From Protoeuglena noctilucae (lineage: Eukaryota; Chlorophyta; Pedinophyceae; Marsupiomonadales; Marsupiomonadaceae): a DNA stretch of 64,000 bases. Where the stretch lies: the NCBI GenBank assembly GCA_958009085.1, contig OY253686.1, forward strand, positions 310,001 to 374,000, given 5' to 3'. Below are positions 1-11,500 of this stretch, piece by piece; the stretch's first letter is position 1, and each line of letters opens with the position of its first letter. Position numbers and translations under genes: made by a program. Under the pieces are notes generated by a model. It was not told the DNA's origin, did not search any database, and worked only from the letters and a program-made list of their open reading frames with translations.

Positions 1-1355
1 GCATGCACGCGATACTGCACAAAGCACCGGAGTTAACAAGCAGTCCCAACGGCTGCAGCCGCTCACCTCCCGCGCCCTCCGCCCCGCGCCGCTTGCATCG
101 TCCCGGCTGTCCTCGTCCCTCTCCGCACCCCGCCCTTCCCTCCCATCCAACCTCCGTCCCTCGTCCCCACCCCCCGCGCCACCCCCACCCTCGCCCCGCT
201 CCAGGTACTGCTCCGCAAACGTCCCGTCGTTCCGGAAAGCATTCATGTCTTTCGCCACCTCCAAGGCTTCCCGCGGCGCCACGCTGCCCCTCCCGCGGCC
301 CTCTCTGCGCCACTCTCCGCCCCTCTCACGCCTCTCCTCCCGCCTCTCTCCCCTCCCCTCTCCCCGTTCGTCCCCACCCCTCTCACGCCTCTCTTCCCGC
401 CCCTCCTTGTGCCCCTCCCCACCCCTCTCATCTCCCCTCCCACCATCCCCACCCCTGGCCCCGCCCTCCCGCTCCCCCCGCCTCTCCCTCCACCCCCCAT
501 ATCCAGTGCGTAACGCCGCCCCCTCCGGTCTCCGCATCTTCCCCGATCCCACCCCAGTCTTCTCCTCTGGCGCCTTTCCCTCGCGCCGCTCTCCCGCCGC
601 CCTTTTGTGCGCCATCGTCGGTGCTGCCCGCCCCTCGCCCTCCGTGATCCCCGCCATGAGCTCCTTCAGCGACCCGTACCGCTCCGCGACCACCTCCTCC
701 AGCGGCCGGCCCTCCGCAGCCGCCCGCTCCCGCGCCCGCTGCAGCGCCTTGATGCGCCAGGACCGTCCCCCGTCCCCGACCGGCGGCGCCGCAGCTGCCA
801 CCCCGTCCGGACCTCCCTGGCTGACATCCCGCTCCCGCAGACGCTGCTGTCGCGCCCGCTCCTCTTCCGCTCGGCGCCGCGCCGCGTCGATGCGCGCGTC
901 GTCGCGAGGCTGGCCCCCAAAGACCCGGTCCATCGCACCCTCGAGCAGCCAGTGCTCCTCGGAGCGACCGCCACCCGGGCCGGGCCTGTTGCCGTCATCG
1001 TTGGTACTCACAGGCGCGTCTCGAGCTTCCGGACTGGAAGGCGGGCTCGCGGGAGGCCGGCCATTGCTGCCCGAGTCTGCGAGCGGGGCGATGGGACGCT
1101 GAGGCATGTGGACAGCAGGTGAGAAACGCTTCAATCGATGGAAAGATAGCATAAGTTTCGTGCAAGCCAATCGGGCACGCATGTGGGGCAGCATCGGGAG
1201 CACACACCGTCTGCGCTCGACGAGCTGCCCTCTCCGGCAGCCTCGGCCTCGCGAGCGTGCCTCCGCTCCTTCCTCTCTTTCTTTGACTTTTTCTCTTTGC
1301 GTTCCTTCTTCTCCTTCTTGGAACGCTTCTCCTTCTTGGCCTTGTGGCTCCCCAT
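1..1355 (-). CDS. CWF19-like (CwfJ family) spliceosome-associated protein, N-terminal part
   Basis: CwfJ/CWF19-family proteins act in the spliceosome in late splicing and lariat turnover. Exon 1 (1206-1355) starts at ATG with MGSHKAKKEKRSKKEKKER, a lysine-rich nuclear-type tail. Exon 2 opens at 1098 after a CTCAG acceptor, in phase, and stays open to the window edge. Recognisable blocks are EEHWLLEGAMDRVFGG (about residue 90), SWRIKALQRARERA followed by LEEVVAERYGSLKEL (about residue 160), and KDMNAFRNDGTFAEQYLE (about residue 330). The SWR.KAL.RA block is what I know from plant CwfJ-like proteins. Between the last two blocks lies a long Arg/Glu/Gly-rich stretch with repeated RERGG-like units. 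The conserved C-terminal CwfJ domains would lie left of base 1 and cannot be seen. The gene is head-to-head with the coiled-coil gene. The family call rests on memory of homologues, so it is probable rather than certain. Confidence 0.68.
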
Positions 1356-2079
1356 GGTGCCACGCCTCACGATTTCCCCTAATCGCCGCTGGCAATGTGG
1401 GCAATTTCCGGCACAGCCTTGAGCAGGCGCGATGTCTGCGTAGTTGAGGCGGTGCGGGACGAGAGTGTTGTCAATGACAGCGCCGGGCGTGTCAGTTCAG
1501 CTGTGGCGTCGCGGCGAGGGCGCCAACTTGCTCGCCGACAGGCCCGCATGAAAGAACCCCATACGAACCTCACAAATTGTCTGCTTCAGGGCGTTGATTC
1601 CACGACCAACACGCGCGGCACGCCTTGACCTGTGCAGCTCGCCTGGTTTGCCGGGGAGCGGCCTTTTGCAAGCGACCTTTCCAGGTCGCCAGGTCGTATT
1701 GTTCACAGGATAACGAACGACCGCCCTAACGGGCGTTGCGAGGAGTCCGTGACCAGCGGGGGGGGCGAGACATCCGCGTCCCCCTTGACGGGCGGCAGAG
1801 CCCCGCGGGGGGACCGTGACCGGAGCGCGGCGATGATGTTAAACACGGAGGTGACAAAGCGTAGCCAGCGTGTTGCATTTCTCGCACCCCGCCCTCTGCT
1901 AGCGGCGGGAGTTGACACTGTGAGGGCAGGACTTGCAGACCGCCACCGCGCGCCTACGGTTCACGGAGCGCGTGTGAGTCGACCGAAACCAATGTTTGTA
2001 GTTTGTCTCAATACCCTCGCAAAACGTCCTGGGTTTTGATGCGCTCGCTGGGCAGGGACAGGGATGCGTGCGTGGCGCC
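1356..2079. other. Intergenic: shared upstream region of two divergent genes
   Basis: About 720 bases lie between the ATG of the CWF19-like gene and the first ATG of the coiled-coil gene. No open frame here has an ATG start and protein-like composition. It presumably carries both 5' UTRs and promoters. A CTTCGCAG acceptor-like site at 2114-2121 means an upstream exon of the coiled-coil gene could be hidden here. Confidence 0.5.
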
Positions 2080-4391
2080 ATGCGTCCACCCCGCAGCGAG
2101 GCGCAGCGCCTCTGTCCTTCGCAGAGCGGCAAGTCCTTTGAGGAAGAGCGAGTTCTCGCGGCCTTCGAGTCCTCTTTCAAGCGTCTCCGCGACGCCCTCG
2201 ACGTCATTCGCATCGTCGATGACACGGCGAGCGAGTGGAAGGGCGTCGGGCAGGCGCTGGGGGAGTTCCGGGAGCTTTTCCGCGCGGTATCGGAAGCGGT
2301 GACCGAGACGTCCGCGCGGAACGACGCCGTGGAGGCCAGGAACCGGGAGCTGGAGGCCGAATGCTCGGACGCTGCCGCCGTGCGCGCCGAGCGCGACAGG
2401 CGAGGACTCGCCGTCGATCTCGAGGCGCTGTGCATGCAAGTTCATCTGTTGAGTATGCGTCGTGGTTTGTTACACATGCAAGCGCCTGTTCGCCATGTCC
2501 GCAGGCTGCGCGAGGAGCTGCGTGCCGCGCGCAATGACCTGTCCTCGGCCCACCGGGACCAGGCGCTGGCGTCGGAGCAGAGTCAGGCGCGGGAAGTGCA
2601 GGCGCGGGAGGTGTCGCGGCGCCTGGCGGGCGCGGAGGCGGCGCTGGAGGCGGCGCGGTCCGACGCGGCTCGCAAACGAGCGGAGAACGCCGCCCTCTCT
2701 GAGCGGCACCGTGCGGCCCAGGAGCGCGCGGCGGAGGCCGAGCGGCGCGCGGAGACCGCGGAGGCGTCTTCCGTGCGGGAAGCGGCGCGGCGGGAGGCTG
2801 CAGACGCGGAACTGGCGGGCACCCAGCGCATGCTGGCGGACGAGCGCGCGGCGTGCGAGGTGCTGCGGGCCCGCATCGGTGCGCTGGAGCGGGACCTGGA
2901 GAGCGGAGAGCGCGAGGCGGAGGGTCTCTTGGCCGAGCTGGACGGCATGCGGGCGAGGCTGGAGGAGGTGGCGGAGGCGAGGGACGAGGCATTGCGGGGG
3001 CTGGCGGAGGCAGAGAGAGAGGGGCACAGGTGAGGGTGTGTTTGGGCGTATGTGGGTGGGTGGGTGCGGGTGTGGTTTAGGAAGGGACAGAGTTTGGGCC
3101 AGACTGGAGGTGTTGCTTGGCACGTCTTCAAACATGCTAAGAAAGACTCCAATCTCCTCTCATGGCGCGGCAGGTTGCTAGGGGACTTGCAAGACCAGGA
3201 GCGGATCAATGAGCGTCTGATGGAGGAGCGGGACCGTTACAAGGTAGAGTCTCACGTTCGGGCGGTGGAGGCGAGGGAAGAGAGGGCCAAGGGAGAGGAG
3301 CACGCGAGGAGGGTGCAGGTGAGGGCCTTGCTGACGCATCGTGCTATCCATCAGTTACATCATATGCATGTGTGCACTCGTGTTGACGCAAGTTCATTTC
3401 ACGCACCCACCCGCCCCGCCCCGCAGGAATTGCAAGACCAGCTGCGCCAGCGGGACGCGGCGCTGTCGGAGCGCAACGCGGCGATGGCGACCGCGGAGGT
3501 GGCGCGGGTGCGGGCGGAGGGCGCTTTGGAGGCTCGCGAGGCCCGGGCCGAGGAGCGGTGTAAGAAACTGGAGGGGGACCTGGGACTGGCGAACGCGCGG
3601 CTGGCGACGGCGGACCGGGAGATCCGGGACTTGGAAAGAGAGCTGGAGATGGAGAGCGCTACGAGGGTGCGGCTGGCGCAGGTGTGTGAGCAGGGTGTCT
3701 GTGTCACGTGGTGGTGCAAATGTGGGTGGGTATCTATTGCCATTACACGGGTGCAATCGATGATATTAGTGCGGGTACGAGGTGGCATCGGTGCGGTCGA
3801 CAGTGTGGGTGCTTATATCACACGCATGTCGTCACTCAACCGCACGCCCCCGCAGGAGCTGGCGGATCTGAAGGCAGCGATCGCCCAGAGCCCTGGACGG
3901 CCGCCGAGTCGCCGCGCGGCGTCCGCTGCGGGCCCCGAGGGCAGCCAAGCGAGCACGGTGGGCAACGCGGGGGCGGATGGCGCGCGGGGCGCGGTCGTCA
4001 GCCGGGAGCGGCCTCTTCGCGTGCCCCAGAGTTGGCAGGCGCTCTCCATGTCCATGCCTGCGGCCGGGGCGGTGCAGGACGCGGGTGAGCGTTCTCGGGG
4101 GCGTGGGAGCCGGTTATTTGCATGTCTGACCTCAACCAGTCGGTTGCGTGACTTGACGCGCAAACAGCAGCATGGGAGACGGACTCGCATGCACGATTTT
4201 TTCATGTTCCTTTCTCAGTGCATGTTCCTTTCTCAGTGCCATTCCACGCAGGTTCTGCGAGCGTGCATTGGGAGATCCGTGCCATGCGGGAGAAACTGGC
4301 GTTGCTCAAGATGCCGCCGCTCGCGTCAACGCCCACCGTGCGCGCGTCCCCGGGAGAGGTCATCCAGGCGGCCATCGAGAGGCGACCGTAA
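2080..4391 (+). CDS. Long coiled-coil protein, no family recognised (about 549 aa)
   Basis: Six exons (2080-2435, 2505-3029, 3174-3318, 3427-3681, 3856-4084, 4252-4391) join in phase into about 549 residues. Residues 1-100 include FEEERVLAAFESSFKRLRDAL and a predicted helical region. Residues 80-430 are almost pure Ala/Arg/Glu heptad-like coiled coil. The tail after residue 430 is Ala/Ser/Pro-rich and ends IQAAIERRP before a TAA. The first intron uses a GCAAGT donor; only that GC-AG choice restores the frame. The upstream reading frame is open before the ATG and a CTTCGCAG acceptor lies at 2114-2121, so the true start may be in an earlier exon. The composition suggests a scaffold or cytoskeletal protein, but nothing in the sequence fixes a function. 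Confidence 0.7.
2436..2504 (+). other. GC-AG intron (coiled-coil gene intron 1)
   Basis: The donor reads AT|GCAAGT and the acceptor GTCCGCAG|G. Removing these 69 bases joins two coiled-coil segments in frame (codon AT|G). The nearby GT sites that I tested do not restore the phase. Left unspliced, the segment encodes residues unlike the surrounding Ala/Arg/Glu pattern. Confidence 0.7.
4203..4238 (+). repeat. 18-bp perfect tandem duplication in front of a splice acceptor
   Basis: CATGTTCCTTTCTCAGTG occurs twice without a gap, just upstream of the acceptor of the last exon of the coiled-coil gene. Each copy ends a pyrimidine tract with TCTCAG. Together with the CACGCAG used at 4251 this gives three stacked acceptor-like AGs, 18 and 15 bases apart and all in frame. 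Confidence 0.85.
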
Positions 4392-5465
4392 TAAGACATG
4401 ATTGACATTCCAATTATTCCAATGAGTGACACAGTGATGTTGTACAGGCCATTTCAAAATACTTGACCGACACGCTCCGTCTTAGCTTCGCTCTGTGGCT
4501 GTCTTGCATGCGCTTGGTTCGGCTTCTGCTGTTCAAAACGCGCTACGATGGCGCTGAGCAAGAACAGGTTTATGTCGGAAAACTCGGGAGAAGGGAGGGA
4601 GGGGGATGTTGATGCCGGGCGCGGCTGGACCGCTGCGGGCACGCCCGGTGCAGCACGTGACGAGCTACGGGGAGCTCGGCACGCGGCAGGATGACCAAAA
4701 GCAAGCGAATACTACGTCACAAGAACAACGTTTCGTGAGAAGGCCAGAGGCGGCGGCGTGTGCCCACCTGCGGTGGTGCGCACCATGCTCGCCCCGCCCT
4801 AGGAACCCCATGGCCAAAGGCACATAGGAACAGCGTCCTAGGGGACAGAGGTACGCTAACCGAGCGCAGGGATAACATTCGCAGGAATCACAATGCATGT
4901 AGCACGCCGGGAGGGTCCGGAGCAGCGCCAGGGCCAGGGTTGCTGCGGTTGAAAACCGCACTGTCCCAGCCGCCTCCTAGTTATTACCAGTGCGGACGCC
5001 GGAAGGGCCCGGGCTGGGCAGTCAGGATGCAGCTTTGCGAAAGAGGCCGTCCGGGGACCGGGCAGGCGCAGGTGGAGCACACCTGCCCGGCCCTCTGTGG
5101 CAAATGCGCGCGCCGCCCCGCGTCGCGTTCGGTCGCGTGCCGGGGGGGGCGGCGAAAGATGTCAGGGTCGTTCGCTGAACATGCATGCACTCTGATAAGT
5201 CACAGGATTGCAGGTCACGCGGTCACGGGTCGCCTGGGAGGCCGGCGCCTTGCGAGGTGCCCCAGTCTCCATGGCCTTGCGTGGGGACGATGGAGCCTTT
5301 GAGCTCGGAAGCCAGTCATCAGGCCAGGGACGCAGCCGACGTCAGGCTTCAGTCCACGCGGCTCTCGAGCTGCAGGGGAAACAAGGGTGGTGCAGTGTTC
5401 CTTGCACCCCGCCTGGCACGCTGAGGTGAGACCACAGGCAACGATGACTCTGCGTTGATGCCTTG
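4392..5465. other. Intergenic between convergent gene ends
   Basis: About 1.07 kb separates the stop of the coiled-coil gene from the 3' end of the TmcB-like gene. Several short open frames occur on both strands, but none has coding-like composition or consistent splice phases. I see no RNA gene. If the TmcB-like gene is spliced after 5570, its last small exon would have to lie here. Confidence 0.45.
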
Positions 5466-5590
5466 ATCTCCTCCCTCTTCACCCATCAACACACCCTCTC
5501 ACACCCCCTCACCTCCTCCTTAATCTCCTCCCTCTTCACCCATCAACACACCCTCTCACACCCCCTCACCTCCTCCTTGATCTTCTCCCT
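5466..5590 (-). repeat. 57-bp tandem repeat across the last exon end/splice donor of the TmcB-like gene
   Basis: Two near-identical 57-base copies begin at 5466 and 5523, and a diverged third copy begins at 5580 inside the exon. Read on the minus strand, each unit carries AAGGAGGAG|GTGAGG, which is the exon end plus a donor-like site. Three potential donors (exon ends 5570, 5513 and a degenerate third) are therefore 57 bases apart. Each copy also carries an in-frame TGA shortly after the donor. Confidence 0.85.
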
Positions 5591-8500
5591 CTTCGCCTTG
5601 CCCGCCGACGCCTTCTGCGCCAGGTGCGCCCGCTCGAGCTCCATGAGCAGCTTGAACCGGCGCCCCATCATGCACCGGCCGAGCATCTCGGCCAGGCCCA
5701 TCCACAGGCGCACCACCAGCGACTCGTGCTGCGCGGCCGCGTCCTGGCTGTGGATCTCCAGCATCTCCGCCAGCATGCCCTCCACGTTCATCGCGCTCGG
5801 GAGCTGCGGGGGGTGGGCGAGGACGTGCTGCGTGATACTGTGTACGGCATGTGGTGGCAAAAGAGTCACTGGGCAACGCAGAACTGCAATCTATGCCAAA
5901 CACCCCTGGGAACGCCCCCTGTGCCCCGTCGCGGCTCTCTGCCCCACCATCACCCACCCCCAACAACAACACCCCAGCCCCACCCCCGCTCGCCTGGGAG
6001 AGCAGCTTGGCGACGCGCTGCACCTCGTCCTCGGCCTGCTTGACCATGGGCCGGAGGAGCCACAGGTAGAGGGTCGTGATGATGATGGCGGTGGAGAGCA
6101 GGATGGCCTCAATCGCCACCACCATGGTCAGCGTGTTGAAGATCTTGGCACGCTGCAGGATGTTGAGCGTCCTGCGGGGGCGGGCGGGTTTCGATTGAAA
6201 GGTAAAACTTGCTCGCATTACAGAATCGTGATGACAGCACAGGTCAAAGATCATTTATGCGACATCCGTCAAAGGTAGCTACACCATGTTGCAACACATC
6301 CCGTACATGCGATGCAAATGCAATTCCTGCGTGGATGTCCCTCGACGGGCATTGCTTGGAGCGCGCTTGCTCACTTGAGGCCGTCGGCCAGCTCCTTGTT
6401 GCCCACCTCCCACACGAACTCTTGCGTCGGGCTCACGTACGTGAGGTAGTCGATGGGGTCTGCGGGCGCAGACAGCCACGACACGAGTCATACTACTGTG
6501 AATGGGCCGAGTTGGTGTGAATGAACTTGACCCAGTCAACACGCGGCCGCTTACTCACGGTCCTCAATGCCACCGGCACTGCATGCTACTGAATGCCACT
6601 GAGACACTTTGCGGGTAACACCCACCCCATGAGCACCCCCCCGCTCACCGTCGTAGATGCCGTCGTACTCGTGCCTCCACTCTGCCGCGTTGGTGAGGTA
6701 CTTGCCCATCAGAATCTGCAGCCCGTTGCTGACCGAGTCGTAGTAAGGGTCCGAGGGGGGCCGGCACAGCGACTTATCCAGGCGCAGGCACCCCTTGCCC
6801 TGGATGATCTGCACCTGCTTGGGGTCCTTCAAAACTGCGAGAGGAGACGATTTTAGAGGTGTAAGTGGGGATGGGGCACAAGTGGTGGGGCCTTGACAGC
6901 TGGGGTCACGAGAGATGGGGCCTTAGCGGGGTGTTCAGCCCTGGCAAGCGTCCATTGCTCACCTGACCCCGTCAGACCCGTGGTGCTGTTGCCCTGCAGC
7001 AGCGACGTCCACGCAATCTGCGTCGTATTGATCGTGTCGGTCAGCTGGCCACGGGCGTAGAGCATCTCTGTCTTCCACTTGAGGTTGGTCATCTGCGGAG
7101 CAGGCAAGGGGTCGGGCGAACTCACTTGAACTCGACCCACAACTCCGTGCACCACCGTTGAACCCCAAACCGTGGGTATGAAAGGACATCGTCCCTCGTG
7201 CCCCCCACTCGCCTGGTTGGCCCAGTACCGCACTTTGGCCAGCATGGACGTGAGGCTCTCAGTGGCAACCATGTCGTTCAGGGGCTGGATGGTGGAGCGG
7301 ATCTCGACGTAGGACGCCATGTGCAGGCCCAGGATGACGCCCACCAGGATGACCATGGGCGTCATCAGGATGGCGAGCTGGGGGCGGGGCGGGGGGTGGT
7401 TGTGATGGTGTAGGATAAGACGTGGCAGAGGGAATTCAGGGTTGCCAGAGAGGGCGAAGTGGTGACAGGGCGGTGAAAGAGTGAGGTAAGAGGTGGCAGA
7501 GGGGGTTCAGAGGTGACAGAGAGGGCGAAGTGGTGACAGGGTGCCAAGACAGTAGGGTAAGAGATGGCAGAAAGGGCTGGATGATGGCGAACCGGGGCGG
7601 GTGGTGACGGCTGCCGGCTCACCCTGCGCTGCGTGGCGCGGTCGATCTCAATGGACCGCTCGGGCCTGGTCCACGCCAGCAGGCTGCTGGGCTTCTTCGA
7701 CTGGAAGGCCGCCTCGTCCGCCTCGGCCGCGCGCCTCGCGTCGTCGTCCGCGGCCAGGTCCTCGCGCGTGGCCGACAGCCGCACCACCAGGTGGCGCGGG
7801 ATGGCCAGGAAGACCGTGAAGAGCAGCCGGCGCTGGTTGAGCAGCGGCATGAGGTTGAAGTAGACGGCCACGACGAAGGCGGGGACCACGAGGACGCTCT
7901 GCAGCACCGCGATGACCAGGGCCGTCTGCTGGAGGGACTTGAAGTTGGTCTTGGCGGACGTCGAGGCGCCCTGGAGCATCGTGTCCAGTGAGGGGACCAG
8001 CGAGAAGTGCGTGTTGCTGCGGGAGAGGCGGGGATGGAAGTGCGGGTGAGGAGGGAGTGCGGGTGGGTGCGAATGGGGCGGAAGGCGTGCTGCGGGTGGC
8101 GACGGGTGCATGCCGTGGCGGTGCCACTCGACTGCATCTCCGCTGCCCTCGCGTCGCCTTCCTGCTGGCAACCTCGTTCGCTGCCCCTCACCGGACCACG
8201 AAGATGAAGTTGCGGTCGGTGCCGAGGTCCACGCTCTGGGCGCGGGTCATGCGCAGCACCAGCAGCGTGTCCTGCACCCACTTCTCACTGCGGAAAAAGG
8301 ACGGGTGGCGACAGGGTCAAAGCGCTGCGGGCGACAGCGACCTCGTCACAATGACAGGCGAAGCGAAGAGATCACGACGACAGACTGACAACGACGGGCG
8401 ATGGCAACCGACACGCATAGCATACACCCTCGCTCACCTGAGCGACAGGAGCCCCATGCTCTCCTCGTAGTACAGTGCTGGCACCGTGTCCCTGTACCGC

Positions 8501-11500
8501 TCCACGACGATGCTGGGCATCTCGTAGAGGTTGTCGCGGATGCTGCTCTGGATGTGCTGCAGCTTGGTGTTGATGTACAGGGCGTGCGTGACCGTCTCGA
8601 GCGTGGTCGCGGACGACTCCATCTCCGCCGCGATCGGGGGCCACTCGGACGTGGCGCGGCCGTGCAGGGGGTCCGTGTCCCACATGTACTGGTCGTTCTC
8701 GATGTCCGCAGCCACGTACTCCGCGCTCAGCGTCGCGCCGCCCGCCGTGAACACCTCCGAAACCAGGTTCCTGCGGAGAGCGAGAACATGTGTTGCGGTG
8801 GGTGCCGCCAGGGCTGAGTGTATGGTGGCGAGGTTGTGAAGAAGGGCGTGGGCGACATGACGGCAGCCAGCGTTGCATGTGTCGCATGCCCACGCCGTGC
8901 TGCTGCATGGCGTCGCTCACTTGGACTGGAGTACGAGGGAGGTGTAGACGGCGAAGAGGATGATGTGGCAGGCGGAGGCGATGAAGACGATGAGCGGCAT
9001 GCGGCGGCGCACCGTCTCGGCAAACCGCGACACCTCGGAGTTGTCCAGCAGGCGGCGCAGGTGGCTGCGGGGAAGAGGGAGAGTCAGCGAGCGATGTCGG
9101 CCATAAACATCATTACAATCACATGAATCACGTAACATGAGAGCTGTTTACAGAGGCGCTGCAGGTGCGCTGAAGGTGGTTGCGCAATCATGCCCCATCA
9201 GGACACACTAGCGAGCATTGGGACTCCATCCCCGCTCACCGGTACTTCTTGGCCTTCTTAAGCTGCGTGTTGAGGTTGTTGGTCGACTCCATCCCCATGC
9301 CCGCCTCGTCCGCAGGCTCGTCCGCGTCCTTGGCGGCCTCCTTGGTCATCGCCTCCTTGCCAGGAGCCTCCTTCATCGACTCCTTCTTCATCGCCACCTC
9401 CTGCGGGGATGGGTGGGCACCAATGTGTTAGATGTGTTACATGTCTTACGTGGGGTCACAGGTCAGGGCCTCAGACGGTGTCATCTGGGTTTCTAACCCC
9501 GATGGCGTTACATTACAGGGGTGACAATCGTGGCTGCGGCAGACCCTCACCTTGGGCAGGGGCTTGTCGCCCGCCCTCTCAATCTCCGACTTGGTCCGCG
9601 CGTCGCCCTTGGTGCCGTCGTCGTACTTCTGCACACGAGAGGCGACGCACAAGCGATGTGATGATAAGGACGATAAGGCAGTTTCGGTTGCGTTGCACAG
9701 CGCCGCTGGTACTGTGCACCCGTCGCACAACACAGCACACATTGCCACTGTGAACTTCTGTCTACCCCAGCCACACCCGCATCAACATTCCCATCACTCA
9801 CCACGTGCGCCGCGAACCCCACGCCCTTCTTCCGCTCCTTGACCGGCGCCTTGGCGGCCGCCACGGGCGCCTGCTGCACGGGCGCCAGGTCCTCCAGGCC
9901 CGCCCCGTCGCCCCCGCCCACGAGCATCTCCAGCCGCTTCAGCCCCTCAATGGAGTTGGCCGGCTCCTCCAGGGACCCCTGCACGAGGATCTCGAACTCC
10001 TGCGAACCCGCGACGGAGCGGATGCCGCCAGAGACGCACACTGCGGGGGTTTTGGGAGGAGCAGGGTGTTACTAGTCTAAGGACCGGCGGTTGGGGGGGT
10101 GTTGTGTGTGTCAGGGGATGGTTAAGGGCATGGAAGGGTGCTTGCGACGGCATGGGCAAAAGTAAAAACGGTCCTTGCTTTGACCGTCATTGCAATGCCA
10201 TCTGTCGAACACACTGCGTCGGCTGACGCCCCATCGCCCCCCAACCCCGTCAGCTCCGCTCCTCTTGCCTTTGAACACGGAGCCGTCGCCGTGGAGTGCC
10301 TCGGAGACGATTCGGTTCTCCTTGGCCTCGATGCGGGAGACGACGTCGCCTGCCGGGAGGATGGCGGTGATGGGGACGCCCATAACAGAAGCGCTGCGCT
10401 TGCCGAACATGACCTGGGGGCGCGGAGGGAGCAGATGGGTGGGTCGCAAGTGGGAAGGGGTGGCAGGGCGCATGCAGCAAGCGGGTGGCGGAAGAGCTGG
10501 TTAGCATGTGGCGTTGCAACTGCTGGGCTGGGTGCATGCCGTCGCCCCGATTAAGCGTTCTTGACGCACATCAATAGTGCATCCTGCACAATATCGCACA
10601 TCGCCCATCGACGCACCTCGCTGGCCCTGTCGAAGGTCTTGATGGTCCCGTCGCGGCCGACGCCGACGTGGGCGTTGACCCAGTTGGCGCTCCACACGCG
10701 GACCAGGAAGCCCTCGACGCCTCCCTTGCCGTCCTGGCCCAAGACGCCCGAGTCCACGTCGCCCTGCCTGCCGAGCTCCTCCACGTTCACCTGGGCCTCC
10801 GACAGATGCTCCACGGCAAAGCGGATGGGCACGTAGTCAGGCACGGACCCCGTCTTAGACGCGCAAATGAAGGAGCCGCGGAAGGTGGCGGGGGCGTCCT
10901 CGGAGGTGCTCTTGGAGAGGCTCGTGAGGGTGTGGGCCAGGAGCTCGCGGGGCTTCACCTTGCTGTAGAGCTGCGGGGGCGGGTGCGGGGGCGGGGGCCG
11001 TCGGTTGTGGGAGAGAAGGCGAGAACCAAGAGGCAGATGAGAGCAAAAGGTACAACCCGAGTGTACTAGTACTAGTGGAGATGTAGCCCAAATACTACTA
11101 GATATATAGCGCTCATGTACTAGTGTTTCTTCTTACCTGTCCGTTCTGCACCATGGCCTGGAAAACGTCCATGTAGTCGCTCAACAGGTGGCCGCGGAGC
11201 CCAGCGGCGTCGATGCCGAAGACGTCGCCGGGGAGGGCGTTGCGTGCGAAGCCGAGGCCGCACCCAGCGCCGGCAATGACGCCCTCGCGGCTGGTGACGA
11301 GCTGCATGCACACGCTGCTCTCGAGGAGCGAGGCGGTGCCGTCGACGCCCCAGGGGGCCAGGTCGCGGGGCACGGGGACCGGGTGGACGGACACGATGAC
11401 CGCCATGGTGGCGCCCACGCGCTGGGGCCACCACTGCAGGCGGACGGGGACCTGGGCGTGGCCCTTGGCCTCGAGCGTCACGATGTGGCTGTGGAAGCAC

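Noticed and set aside
3-647. Proline-rich open frames on the plus strand at the left edge
   Set aside because: They are the complement of the Arg/Glu/Gly-rich exon of the CWF19-like gene; stops are rare because of base composition.
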